Positions 42,802 through 52,082 of a stretch of 64,000 bases of DNA are shown piece after piece. Source of the stretch: Phycisphaerales bacterium (lineage in GTDB: Bacteria > Planctomycetota > Phycisphaerae > Phycisphaerales > SM1A02); the NCBI GenBank assembly GCA_029260575.1, contig JAJDDB010000003.1, positions 62,001 through 126,000 of the forward strand, written 5' to 3'. The notes below the pieces were generated by a model, which saw only the letters and a program-made list of their open reading frames with translations, was not told where the DNA came from and did no database searches. A program made the translations under genes and the position numbers. Each line of letters opens with the position of its first letter. The stretch's first letter is position 1.

Positions 42802-44289
42802 TCAGATCCAGCGCGTCACCATCACGCGACTCTTCGTATAAAACCGCATTCCGTCTTCGCCGTTTGCATGCAGATCGCCAAAGAACGAGCGCTTCCACCC
42901 GGCAAACGGGAAGGCCGCCATAGGCGCGGGCACACCCACATTCACACCGAGCATGCCAGCCTGCACCGTCCGCTGAAACTTTCGCGCTGCGTGACCGCTG
43001 TCGGTGAAGATCACTGCCATGTTTCCATATTCCGATCGATTCACCGCATCGACAGCATCTTCAAGTGATGGACGGCGCACAATCGACAACACCGGCCCGA
43101 AAATCTCTTCACGTACAATCGACATCTCCGGTTCTGCGCGATCGAAAATGGTCGGGCCGACGAAACAACCAGTACTCGGCATATCCGCGTCACGACCATC
43201 AAGCACTAGTTCCGCGCCGTCCGCAATTCCCTTATCGATATAGTGTAACACCCGCTGCTTCGCGGCATCATTGACCAGCGGCCCCATATCCGCGTTTTCT
43301 TCGCTGCCGCTGCACACCTTGATATTGCGAGCGCGTTCAATCAGCCCCCGCACGATCCAGTCAGCGCTGTCACCCACACACACAACAACCGAACCGGCCA
43401 GGCAGCGTTGGCCGGTGTTGCCGAATGCCGAACCGAGTATTGCATCCACTGCTGCCTCTCGATTCGCATCAGGCATAATGATTGAATGGTTCTTCGCTCC
43501 GCACATGCACTGCACACGTTTGCCCGCAGCACTTGCTGTCTTGTAAATATGCTCTCCCACCTTCGTTGATCCGACAAATGACACTGCTGTCACATCGTCA
43601 TGCGTGATCAACCGGTTGGCAACATCGGGCCCGCCATGCACGAGATTCAATACCCCAGCCGGCATACCCGCATCATGAGCAAGTTCGATTTCGCGCATCG
43701 TTGAAAACGGATCGTGCTCTGACGGCTTGAGCACAAACGTATTGCCGCACGCAATTGCCATCGGCCACATCCACATTGGCACCATCACCGGAAAGTTAAA
43801 CGGCGTTATGCCGACACACACACCCAGCGGAACACGATCAACCTGTGAATCAATGCCGACGCCGCCTTCGTCTTCGGTTCGACAGAATGATGTCGAAACC
43901 GCAATCTGCGGCAGCGTTCTGCCCATGATCAACGCCGGCGCGCCGCACGCAAACTCAACGCAGTCAATGCCGCGCCGCACACTTCCGATTGCTTCTGCCT
44001 TCGTCTTGCCGTGTTCCTGCACGACGATGTCCGCGAGCTCGCTGATGTTCTCTTCGAGCAGTGTCTTGTACCGAAACAGCACCTGCACGCGATCGCCGAT
44101 CGGCGTATCTGACCACGCTGGACACGCTGATGCGGCGGCGGCCACGGCATCGTCAGCCAATTCCACCGATGACATGGCGACCGATCCGATGACTGTTCCC
44201 GTCGCCGGGTTGCGTATCTCCAAAGCATCGGATCTATCCGATGAAACTGCTTTACCGCCGATCACATGCTGCGCCGAGTTCGTCATCAA
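42802..44289 (-). CDS. mmsA: CoA-acylating (methyl)malonate-semialdehyde dehydrogenase
   Basis: A 495-residue aldehyde dehydrogenase of the MmsA/IolA branch. Diagnostic parts are GITPFNFPVMVPMWMWPMAI, RVQCMCGAKNHSIIMPDANR and the catalytic Cys in FGNTGQRCLAGSVVV. Branch members turn (methyl)malonate semialdehyde plus CoA and NAD into acetyl- or propionyl-CoA, releasing carbon dioxide. In this setting it would finish uracil (beta-alanine) and thymine catabolism. It is the first gene of a four-gene minus-strand operon, 25 bases before the hydrolase gene. ATG 44289 and ATG 44286 are both possible. The 157 bases upstream show no gene. Confidence 0.92.
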   Translation of the reverse strand: MMTNSAQHVIGGKAVSSDRSDALEIRNPATGTVIGSVAMSSVELADDAVAAAASACPAWSDTPIGDRVQVLFRYKTLLEENISELADIVVQEHGKTKAEAIGSVRRGIDCVEFACGAPALIMGRTLPQIAVSTSFCRTEDEGGVGIDSQVDRVPLGVCVGITPFNFPVMVPMWMWPMAIACGNTFVLKPSEHDPFSTMREIELAHDAGMPAGVLNLVHGGPDVANRLITHDDVTAVSFVGSTKVGEHIYKTASAAGKRVQCMCGAKNHSIIMPDANREAAVDAILGSAFGNTGQRCLAGSVVVCVGDSADWIVRGLIERARNIKVCSGSEENADMGPLVNDAAKQRVLHYIDKGIADGAELVLDGRDADMPSTGCFVGPTIFDRAEPEMSIVREEIFGPVLSIVRRPSLEDAVDAVNRSEYGNMAVIFTDSGHAARKFQRTVQAGMLGVNVGVPAPMAAFPFAGWKRSFFGDLHANGEDGMRFYTKSRVMVTRWI

Positions 44290-44446
44290 TCAGGCTCCAA
44301 TCGTGCAGTCTCACCGTGTGCGAGCTGCTGATTGAGCAGTGTATAACGATTCGACGACCTTCGACATGAAGAACCTGCCGACAGCGTCACCAATATTCAT
44401 CACAGATTACAACGACAATCCATTCCCGGTCTCTATTCAGCAGCTT

Positions 44447-45037
44447 TCAGCCTTCGCTCACATGAATCTCCTCTGCATTCACTACGAGATTGCCCGTCTC
44501 GTCCACGTTCTGGACAGTTCCCGTCACATATACCGTGCGCAGTGGTGCCAGCCCGTGGCTGTCCTTCAGATTCGCTTTGACTGGACGGCCATCTCCGTCA
44601 ACCACCTGTACCGTCGCCATGTGTTTGAGCAGATTATCCTTCGGCTCGCAGCAGTAATCCCAAGGCGTCTTGCATGCATCGCCATGAAGCTGATCGCAGC
44701 TCTTGATCGATGCATCAGTCACGAAGAACATCGCACGTCCATCCACAAACGGATCCATCCGCCCGCCGATGCGCGCTTCAAACGTCACCCGATCACCTGC
44801 CTGCGCAGACGTCTTAACGTCGATAAGCGGCTGGGCTTCATCAGGCAATTCAGTAACAAACAGCGATTCGGGAATGCCGTCGACGACCGTTGTCGATGCT
44901 GATGCAGTCGCGTTGTCAGACGGCTCAGCTTGCGCCTTCGCCCCGGAGGAGTCGGCAGCCGGCTCCGCATTCGAACATCCACCTGCCACAAGCAGGCCGG
45001 CGCTGATCAGCGCCAGGAGGAACAATCGATTTGTCAT
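44447..45037 (-). CDS. Lipoprotein of the ABC exporter operon, unknown
   Basis: A 196-residue lipoprotein: the signal and lipobox are MTNRLFLLALISAGLLVAGG followed by Cys. A low-complexity Ala/Ser/Glu linker follows, then a compact beta domain with repeated short strands (DRVTFEARIGGRMDPFVDGR, RTVYVTGTVQNVDETGNLVV) that suggests an OB-type barrel. Five Cys in the centre (SCDQLHGDACKTPWDYCCEP) could bind metal or form disulfides. ATG 45037 has GGAG upstream; the open frame to 45055 has not. It is the last gene after the two permease genes, so it probably belongs to the exporter or is its cargo. Confidence 0.75.
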   Translation of the reverse strand: MTNRLFLLALISAGLLVAGGCSNAEPAADSSGAKAQAEPSDNATASASTTVVDGIPESLFVTELPDEAQPLIDVKTSAQAGDRVTFEARIGGRMDPFVDGRAMFFVTDASIKSCDQLHGDACKTPWDYCCEPKDNLLKHMATVQVVDGDGRPVKANLKDSHGLAPLRTVYVTGTVQNVDETGNLVVNAEEIHVSEG

Positions 45038-45077
45038 TTCTAAGATCTCCTTCAATCTGAATACTCAGTGTATGTAA

Positions 45078-46244
45078 TCATGCCTTGAGCGCTTCGGGTA
45101 TCGGCATACGCAGGCACCGCACCGCCGGCGGTATCGCACCGATAACACCCAGCACAAATCCGGCCAGCAACGCCGTCAACACGACGTTCTGATCAACAAT
45201 CAACCCGAACGCTCCCATTGAAAATCGAATCGCCAGTCCATCCAACACTACGACCCCAAGCCCTACTGCAAGGATTGCGCCAATCGCGGTTGTCAGACTC
45301 GATTCCTGCACAAGTGACAGTACAATCGCCGCTCGCCGAAAGCCCAGCACTTGCAATGTACCCAGCTCGCGCACGCGGGATGCAAACGCTGCGTACATTG
45401 TATTCAATCCGCCGAGTACGCCGCCCATCGCAATCAGCGCCGCGGTGATTAACACCATCACGCGAATCGGTCCGAAGAAACGCACCAGGCTCTGGTAGTA
45501 CTCCGTTTCGCTCAGCGCTGTAATCTCCAAATCAAGCCGCTGCGCTGCAAATGCCTGCACATCTTCAAACTCTGCACTATCAAGCGTCACCACCACGCAC
45601 GACACCGAATCGCGCTGCGCCACAATCTGCAAATCGGTCAACGGAACCCAAATCTCAGCGTCCATAACAGTCTGCGGCGCTTCGAATCTACCACTGATCG
45701 TCCACGGCCGACCGTCAATCCAAAGCTGCCCCCCAACCGGTAACGCATCGTCATTAATGCCAAGTTTGGCGGCCACAAGCCTTCCGACCATGATCTCATC
45801 GCGCCCGGCTTCAGGTGCGCGACCTGCAATGATCCGTACCTGTTGATGCACGAGAAACGCCCTGCTGTCAACGCCGCGAAGCACCGCAAGCTCGCCATGT
45901 TCATCATCCTCCTTGAGCTGCACTGTCAGCGCCATGTGAATTTCGGGCGAGACGTATGGCACGTTCAATCGCTCCTGTATTCCCGGCACACTTGCTGCAA
46001 CAATCGTTGCCGTCCGTGCGTCAATTTCGCTGCGCTCTGTGCTTTCCTCCGAACCAGAGCCAAGAATGATGACATTTCGCTCCGAACCGCTGACACGCAG
46101 TGATTGTTTCATGCCCGTCACAAATGCTGCCGAAGCCAGCACGAGCAGCACAACGAGCATGCTTCCGCCGACGCTCAATACCATACGCAGCGGCGACCTG
46201 CCAAGATTGCGCACTGCATATTCAAATGGAATTCGTTTCACCAT
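45078..46244 (-). CDS. FtsX/MacB-type ABC permease, second copy
   Basis: A 388-residue permease with one N-terminal helix (RMVLSVGGSMLVVLLVLASA), a periplasmic domain and three C-terminal helices (VLITAALIAMGGVLGGLNTM, AIGAILAVGLGVVVLDGLAI, VLTALLAGFVLGVIGAIPPA). This is the MacB/FtsX mechanotransmission fold; no ATPase is fused. The frame extends to 46340, but that part overlaps the first permease gene, and ATG 46244 has GAGGA upstream and begins a typical VKRIPFEYAVRNLGRSPLRM start. It lies 13 bases after the other permease gene. The two permeases probably form a heterodimer with the ATPase. Confidence 0.87.
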   Translation of the reverse strand: MVKRIPFEYAVRNLGRSPLRMVLSVGGSMLVVLLVLASAAFVTGMKQSLRVSGSERNVIILGSGSEESTERSEIDARTATIVAASVPGIQERLNVPYVSPEIHMALTVQLKEDDEHGELAVLRGVDSRAFLVHQQVRIIAGRAPEAGRDEIMVGRLVAAKLGINDDALPVGGQLWIDGRPWTISGRFEAPQTVMDAEIWVPLTDLQIVAQRDSVSCVVVTLDSAEFEDVQAFAAQRLDLEITALSETEYYQSLVRFFGPIRVMVLITAALIAMGGVLGGLNTMYAAFASRVRELGTLQVLGFRRAAIVLSLVQESSLTTAIGAILAVGLGVVVLDGLAIRFSMGAFGLIVDQNVVLTALLAGFVLGVIGAIPPAVRCLRMPIPEALKA

Positions 46245-46257
46245 CGAATGGTTGTCC

Positions 46258-47415
46258 TCACACAGCTCTGAAACATGATGCGATCTCCCGGCGCGATGCC
46301 TGCCACGCAGGCACAAGCCCCGCAAGAACTCCAAGTACAACCGACAGTCCCAATCCGATCACAATGATGTTCGGGTCCGATGCAATTTCAACATTGAGTC
46401 CTTCCATCGTCAGACTGAACCGCCCCTGCTGAACAACGATATATGCGATTGCCGCGCCGACGATCCCACCGACGAGTCCGATCAACATGCCTTCAAGAAC
46501 AATCAGTTGCCCGATCATCGATCCGGAAAAACCAAGTGTCTGCAGCACAGCATGATCGCGCACGCGGTCCTGCACTGCGAGAATGATTGCGTTGGCGACC
46601 AGCGCGAACACCGCAGCCAGCGCGCCCCAACCCAGCCACGAAGCGAAGTTCACAATCTCCAGAACATCCGACGCCGCCCGCGCCACAAACGCCTTCTCCG
46701 CATACGTCGCTGTCGGTTCCTGATCGTCCGCAAACTCTGCATCAATGGATTCAGCGACGACCTGCAACTGGTTCGGATCGTCAACTTTGACGTTGAACTG
46801 CGTCACAACACCGCCCGTGCCGCCGCGCTGACTTGCTTCTTGAATAAATGGCAAATGGGTGTAGGCAACATTGCGATCCTGCGGTTCATCCGACCGAAGG
46901 ATCGCTGCGACATAGACAGTAATGCCCGCTGCACTGAATCGATCACCGACTTTTACGCCACGCCGAACCGCAAGCGACTCGCCGACCACAGCCGCATCAC
47001 CGCGCCGCAACCAATCCTCCAGAGATCCATCAATGATTTCTATTCCATTGGACATCTGACCGGCAAACGCCTGCTTGGGCACACCTCGAAACGTCACGAC
47101 ATCCAGCGACGCTCGACAGTTTGAAACGAGAATACGTATTGGTACAACGCTCGCGACGCCAGGCACGTCTTCGATGCGCCGCTGATAATGCTGTGGCAAC
47201 CGACTGGAAAACGGGCAGTATCGATTCTCACGATACACGACCAGCGTCGTGTCGCCAGCCGATACCTGTGTCGCAGCTTCTACGCCGCTCTGCATCGACT
47301 GCACCGCGCAGAACAGAAACATTGCAATTGCAACGCCGGAGATAGTCAGCAGCGAACGCGTACGGTGCCGCACGATATGTTTCAGAACCAGTGGAATAAA
47401 TTGCAGTGATATCAT
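46258..47415 (-). CDS. FtsX/MacB-type ABC permease, first copy
   Basis: A 385-residue permease of the same fold: helix 1 is RSLLTISGVAIAMFLFCAVQ, and the three C-terminal helices include ALAAVFALVANAIILAVQDR and LIVLEGMLIGLVGGIVGAAI. RVRDHAVLQTLGFSG is the conserved coupling region. It shows the same layout as its downstream neighbour but the two are clearly different in sequence, so this is an old duplication. It follows the ATPase gene with a 3-base gap. Confidence 0.87.
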   Translation of the reverse strand: MISLQFIPLVLKHIVRHRTRSLLTISGVAIAMFLFCAVQSMQSGVEAATQVSAGDTTLVVYRENRYCPFSSRLPQHYQRRIEDVPGVASVVPIRILVSNCRASLDVVTFRGVPKQAFAGQMSNGIEIIDGSLEDWLRRGDAAVVGESLAVRRGVKVGDRFSAAGITVYVAAILRSDEPQDRNVAYTHLPFIQEASQRGGTGGVVTQFNVKVDDPNQLQVVAESIDAEFADDQEPTATYAEKAFVARAASDVLEIVNFASWLGWGALAAVFALVANAIILAVQDRVRDHAVLQTLGFSGSMIGQLIVLEGMLIGLVGGIVGAAIAYIVVQQGRFSLTMEGLNVEIASDPNIIVIGLGLSVVLGVLAGLVPAWQASRREIASCFRAV

Positions 47416-47418
47416 CGT

Positions 47419-48180
47419 CTACGCTCCATTCTTGTGCGACCACTGCTGCCCATCGGACGATGAAGCGCCAACAATCTCAGGTTCGGGAATCACATTCCCG
47501 AGTTGGTCCTCCTCAACAAGCCGGCCCTTTTCCAGGTGCAGTGTTCGCTTTGCATACTCTGTGGTTTTCGGATCATGGGTCACCATGATCAGCGTCTTGC
47601 CCAATTCCGAATTGAGTCGTTGCAACAATTGCATGACGTTGGCTGCTGAGGTCTTGTCCAGATCACCAGTCGGTTCATCTGCAAGAATGATTGTGGGATC
47701 AGTCACGATCGCACGCGCGATGGCTACCCGCTGTTCCTGTCCACCGCTGAGTTGTCGCGGGTAATGATCATGTCGATCGGCAATCCCCACCAGTTCAAGC
47801 GCCAGCGCCACGCGTTTGTGCCGTTCGCCCCGCGAGAGTTTCTGAAGCAGCAGCGGCAACTCCACGTTCTCATACGCAGTCAGCACAGGAATGAGATTAT
47901 ACAATTGAAAGATATATCCCACCGCATGCGAACGCCATGCTGCGAGTTTCGACCGCGACAGTTCAGAGATGTCTTCGCCGTCAATGATAAGTGAGCCTGA
48001 AGTCGGCCGATCAATACCTGCTAGCAGATTCAGCAGCGTTGTTTTTCCTGAACCAGACGGCCCCATCAACGCCAGAAAGTCACCCGCTTCTATGTTCAGA
48101 TCCAGTGCGTCGAGCGGCGTAATGACATTCGTGCCGCGCGTGTACTGTCTAGTCAGTTGTCTGCATTCAATAAGTGTCAT
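47419..48180 (-). CDS. LolD/MacB-type ABC ATPase
   Basis: A 253-residue ATPase with Walker A LMGPSGSGKTTLLNLL, the Q-loop region YIFQLYNLIPVLTAYENVEL typical of MacB/LolD/FtsE ATPases, signature LSGGQEQRVAIARAI, Walker B IILADEPTGDLD and switch His in LIMVTHDPKTTEY. ATG 48180 overlaps the stop of the adaptor gene by 4 bases. It powers the two permeases encoded next. Confidence 0.94.
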   Translation of the reverse strand: MTLIECRQLTRQYTRGTNVITPLDALDLNIEAGDFLALMGPSGSGKTTLLNLLAGIDRPTSGSLIIDGEDISELSRSKLAAWRSHAVGYIFQLYNLIPVLTAYENVELPLLLQKLSRGERHKRVALALELVGIADRHDHYPRQLSGGQEQRVAIARAIVTDPTIILADEPTGDLDKTSAANVMQLLQRLNSELGKTLIMVTHDPKTTEYAKRTLHLEKGRLVEEDQLGNVIPEPEIVGASSSDGQQWSHKNGA

Positions 48181-49745
48181 GAACTGCGTTCTCCTGCGAG
48201 CGACTGCTCGCCGATGACTCGAACTCGATCACCCGCTTTCAGATCAGCCGGCGGATCAGCGATCAGTAAATCCCCGACATTCAGGCCGCTTTCAATCTCC
48301 ACCCACCCATCCAGCACCCGCGAACCGGTCACAACCGCTCGGCGTTCCGCACGGCCACGCTGCTCTTTCACGCTGGACACCGCCATTACAGTTGCGCCGC
48401 CTTCATCATTTCGAATAAGCGATTGCGGCGCGAAGATGCGCTGCCGCACCACCCCGTCTGTCGCAGTGCTTTGCATTGCAAGAAAACGCACACGGGCAAG
48501 CATCTCCGGCTTAAGCTCAACGCTGGGCGCGTCAATCGCCACCTTCACTTCAACCGTGTTCTTCTGAATGTCCGCTTCATGCACGATGCGAGAGATGATT
48601 CCTGTGAACGTTCGATCGGGCAGCACTTCAACCGTAATCTCTGCAGACTGACCGACCGAGACGTGAGCCGCATCAGCCAACGGCACATCCACACGAACCT
48701 GCAGTTTCTTCGGATCATAAATATGCACGACATGCGCTGAGTGTTCACTTGTCGCGCCAAGAACAACCTTCGAGCCCGGCGATGTCAGCCGCCGCATCAC
48801 TATTCCCGATGCAGGTGAACGTACAGACATGCGATCCAGCCGCAAGGCCGCCTCATCACGCGCCGCAGCAGCAAGCTGTACCGCTGCCTCCGCGTTTTTG
48901 TGTTCCGCTTCAGCAAGTGCCACGTCCCGCCGTTCAACAATCAGCAATTCACGGTTCCTGACTGCTGCCTGCAACTGAACCTGCAAACGCATGAATTGTG
49001 CTTCGAGAATCGAACGACGTGCTGCGGTTGCGTCGACTGTGGCCTTCTGGGCATCAACGCGCAGCCGAAGTCTCGCAACCACCGCTTCCGAGACTGCCTG
49101 TGAATCAACAAGCTGGGACTTGCGGTCATATTCATCCTGTAATTCCGCAAGCCTGGCCTGCTCTACCGCAATGTCCGCTTCGACCTTCAGTAGTTCTGCG
49201 CGGGCTTCCGCAACCGCCGCTTCACCGACGCCAACCGCCAGGGTCTGGTTGACGAGTTGTTCAACTTCCTGCCTTGTAGCGATGACGCGCGCCTCTGCTG
49301 CCAGTGCATCAGCATTCCGCTGGGCAAGTTCCGCTTCGGCGCGCTGTAGCGCCAGCCGCGCATCATCATCAATGAGCTTCGCCACGACCTGCCCTGCATC
49401 AACACGATCGCCTTCAAGTGCCAGCATCTGTGCAACGATGCCATCCGCCAGCGCGGAGACATACATCGGATACGGATCAGGTTCCAGCCAGCCGGGCGCC
49501 TGCACCGTCACCGAACCACTCGCGCCCTCGACTGTTTTCACGACGATCGGTACGACGCGCACCGGAGTCGCCGGCAGCAGCATGTGAAGCGAGGTGGATG
49601 CCAACAGCGCAATGATCACAAGGACAATCACAGCGGGCAGCAACACGCGTGTCTTCCAGCGAGACGCCGGTTGTGCGACTTTGACCGACACATCCGCAGT
49701 ACCGCTTCGTGTCAGATCATGCAGGTTGGTTGTACTCGTGCTCAT
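48177..49745 (-). CDS. Periplasmic adaptor (HlyD/MacA-like)
   Basis: A 522-residue membrane-fusion protein. An N-terminal helix (VLLPAVIVLVIIALLASTSL) anchors it. A lipoyl-type beta region (ALADGIVAQMLALEGDRVDA) encloses a long coiled-coil hairpin (about residues 125-320, with many Ala, Glu and Arg), followed by RSPASGIVMRRLTSPGSKVV and a beta barrel. It bridges the inner-membrane ABC complex and the outer-membrane channel. ATG 49745 is preferred to the frame start at 49766 because it overlaps the previous stop and GGAGG precedes it. Confidence 0.9.
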   Translation of the reverse strand: MSTSTTNLHDLTRSGTADVSVKVAQPASRWKTRVLLPAVIVLVIIALLASTSLHMLLPATPVRVVPIVVKTVEGASGSVTVQAPGWLEPDPYPMYVSALADGIVAQMLALEGDRVDAGQVVAKLIDDDARLALQRAEAELAQRNADALAAEARVIATRQEVEQLVNQTLAVGVGEAAVAEARAELLKVEADIAVEQARLAELQDEYDRKSQLVDSQAVSEAVVARLRLRVDAQKATVDATAARRSILEAQFMRLQVQLQAAVRNRELLIVERRDVALAEAEHKNAEAAVQLAAAARDEAALRLDRMSVRSPASGIVMRRLTSPGSKVVLGATSEHSAHVVHIYDPKKLQVRVDVPLADAAHVSVGQSAEITVEVLPDRTFTGIISRIVHEADIQKNTVEVKVAIDAPSVELKPEMLARVRFLAMQSTATDGVVRQRIFAPQSLIRNDEGGATVMAVSSVKEQRGRAERRAVVTGSRVLDGWVEIESGLNVGDLLIADPPADLKAGDRVRVIGEQSLAGERSS

Positions 49746-51214
49746 TGTGGTTCCTCCTGCTGCCACGTCTGCGAGTCAATGCGTTCAGATTCAAAGCCGG
49801 TGATACTTGTCGGCGATGATTGCTGTTTGAATGAACCGCCGACCGCACGTTCCAATTCAATAAAATATGTCGCAGCGGCAGCCCGCCGATCCGAAAGCTC
49901 CAGTCGCAAATCATTCAACTGCCGCTGCGCTTCCAGAAGCACTGTCAAATCCGACTCACCTGCGTTGAATGCATCTTGAGCCAGAAGGTGATTACTCTCA
50001 GCCAGCGCGACAATGTCCTGCTCGAACGAGCTGATTACCCGCCACTGAGATCGGGCGTTGATCCAGGCAGACCGCGTTTCAGCGACAGCGTTCTGCAACA
50101 CCCGATCCGCTTCGATGATTGACTGGCGGTATTGCGATTCCGCTGTCGTGATCCGTGCGCTGTTGTCATCGAAGATCGGAACAGTCATCGCCGCAGAAGG
50201 AAACACACCCGATCGACTGGAGAAATTCTGTTGATACCCCATGCCGCCACGCACATCAGGAAACCGACCCGTTTCCTGAAACTGCACTGCCGCTGCCCGT
50301 GCATCAACCGTTGCCAGCGCTGCTGCAACATCAAGTCGCTGCATTTGCGCTAGCTCGATATATCGTTGTTCATCCGTTTCATTGGCAAACACATTCTCGA
50401 ACGACACGATCCCATTCGTAGTCCACGTGGTGGATGCATCAGCCCGCCCCAGTAGCGCAAGGAGTTCTCGTTTGATGCGCTGCAGGGTTGCGCTTCGATC
50501 TTCCAGTAACACCTGGGCCACATGCAGATCCAGCGCTGTACGATTCACATCGAGTTGCGAGGCTTCACCGACAGACAACCTCGCATCCAGCAACTCGACA
50601 GCCTGGCCCAGCAATTCAATATTCTCGCGTTGGATGGCAACTGCCTGCTCTGCATACACCACCGCTGCGTGCGTCTGCCGTACCGATGCCACGAGTCGCA
50701 ATGCTTCGTCACTCACCGATAGAATTGTCGCATGCAACTGCGCCTCAGCTTCATCGATCGCATCCGGCCGCCGCCACAATGCTGCAAGTTGCTGCACGAG
50801 CGAAACCGTCAGCGGTTCGCCGCCCATGCCGTCGGTCGGGAAGCCAATTGCGACGTTGACAACAGGGTTCGGCAACAAATGGGCCTGCACATACTCCGCG
50901 CGGGCTGCAACAATTTGCTCAACCTGTCTTCGAATCGCACGATTGTTCTGCAGCGCCACGCCCACCGCTACATCTGATGACAATGGCATCCCGCCGTTCC
51001 ACATCGTTGAGGGCTCATTCCACGGCGCATCCCAGTTAGTGTTGTGCTCCGAACGGTCTGCAACCAGTGTCGACGCGGCCTGCATATTCGCTGCGGGGTC
51101 AAGGGATGCGCAGCCGCCGAGCAGCAGTACAGTGCCCCCAGTCGGTGCTGACACGAGAGCCAGTACACGCAGTCGTATTGAGATGTCCTGTATTTTCCAG
51201 ATCAATGGACTCAA
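49742..51214 (-). CDS. TolC-like outer-membrane channel lipoprotein
   Basis: A 490-residue outer-membrane efflux protein. A hydrophobic stretch ends in GGTVLLLGGC, a lipobox. The long helical repeats of the TolC fold follow in two halves (LQNNRAIRRQVEQIVAARAE, YVQAHLLPNPVVNV; later SQYRQSIIEADRVLQNAVAE). No ATG is available in this frame upstream of the signal, so a TTG at 51214 is assumed; AGG lies about 8 bases before it. It is the first gene of the six-gene exporter operon (channel, adaptor, ATPase, two permeases, lipoprotein). The transported compound is unknown. Confidence 0.85.
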   Translation of the reverse strand: MSPLIWKIQDISIRLRVLALVSAPTGGTVLLLGGCASLDPAANMQAASTLVADRSEHNTNWDAPWNEPSTMWNGGMPLSSDVAVGVALQNNRAIRRQVEQIVAARAEYVQAHLLPNPVVNVAIGFPTDGMGGEPLTVSLVQQLAALWRRPDAIDEAEAQLHATILSVSDEALRLVASVRQTHAAVVYAEQAVAIQRENIELLGQAVELLDARLSVGEASQLDVNRTALDLHVAQVLLEDRSATLQRIKRELLALLGRADASTTWTTNGIVSFENVFANETDEQRYIELAQMQRLDVAAALATVDARAAAVQFQETGRFPDVRGGMGYQQNFSSRSGVFPSAAMTVPIFDDNSARITTAESQYRQSIIEADRVLQNAVAETRSAWINARSQWRVISSFEQDIVALAESNHLLAQDAFNAGESDLTVLLEAQRQLNDLRLELSDRRAAAATYFIELERAVGGSFKQQSSPTSITGFESERIDSQTWQQEEPQ

Positions 51215-51346
51215 CTCTCATACCTGTTTCCAGTAACAAGTTGCGCGCAACGCAAAGCGCGCATGATGACAGGTTGATCGCTTGCGCAGAACATCGCCGG
51301 CATGGGTTTTCACCATCGCCGGATGCACAAGCAATTGAATTGAGTT

Positions 51347-51769
51347 CTAGATGATCAGCGCGCAGCGCAGACGCAGCAGAGTCGGCGGATCGCCGGAGTA
51401 ACGAATCACAAAATCATTGCGATGAAGCAGCGCAGCTTCAGGCACAACCAGTACAGCAATTTCTGTCACCGTTGAAATCGCTGTGACATCAGCTGTAGTG
51501 AATTTCAAAAGCTCAGCATCAGCAGTGTTGACGTGTGTCGCCTTCAGGCAGCAATCACAACAATTCGAAGCGGGCGATTCCTGTTCATTTTCATCAGTCG
51601 ATTGAGCTGCGCAACATGATGGAATTCCAGCACTTCCCGCAGAACATTTGGCTTCTGTAACGTTAGTCGAGTCTGCCAGAAGCCGCGCCTGACAACAGCA
51701 CACCGAAACGCTCAGGATGAGCAGAAACGTGAGCATCTTCGTCGGCGTGTGGGCGGTGAATCGGTGCAT
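51347..51769 (-). CDS. Small Cys-rich exported protein, unknown
   Basis: A 140-residue protein with an N-terminal hydrophobic segment (MLTFLLILSVSVCCCQARLL) and several Cys pairs (SCCAAQ, NCCDCCLK). It ends in SGDPPTLLRLRCALII. The Pro-Pro followed by Leu/Arg/Cys at the C-terminus resembles small proteins found near metal-efflux genes (DUF2946-like), but the match is from memory and weak. ATG 51769 or ATG 51736 may be the start; neither has a good ribosome site. It precedes the exporter operon on the same strand, 132 bases away. Confidence 0.6.
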   Translation of the reverse strand: MHRFTAHTPTKMLTFLLILSVSVCCCQARLLADSTNVTEAKCSAGSAGIPSCCAAQSTDENEQESPASNCCDCCLKATHVNTADAELLKFTTADVTAISTVTEIAVLVVPEAALLHRNDFVIRYSGDPPTLLRLRCALII

Positions 51770-52082
51770 ACGCAGTTACTACAGTCGGACGAATACCAGT
51801 CTAAGTATATTGCCGCATCGTGCTCATTCAATGCCGAAGCGGTCAAATTCTACGCTCCAGGCCCCCCAAAGAAGCTATCGGACGCCATCAGACCCTGATA
51901 CCGGCCTGGATTCAAAATTCGTCCGACCCCACAGGCGGCCTGAACGCCAGACACGGTATACGCCATTCTGCAGCGATACCAGCCAGCGGAAGCTCCTCTT
52001 CTCACAGCCGTACTGACTACAGACACAGCACCTTAGCTGCGTTGCGGCGTGCTTGTCATTTACGATGCTCGTAGAAATATGT
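51770..52082. other. 313-base intergenic stretch
   Basis: No frame looks like a gene on either strand and no strong hairpin was found. It lies between the 3' end of the Dlt-like operon and the small Cys-rich gene, both on the minus strand, so it should contain a terminator and a promoter. None can be named. Confidence 0.35.

Noticed and set aside
48991-49587. A 198-residue Ala/Ser-rich plus-strand frame
   Set aside because: It lies entirely antisense to the coiled coil of the adaptor gene and mirrors its Ala/Glu/Arg codons.
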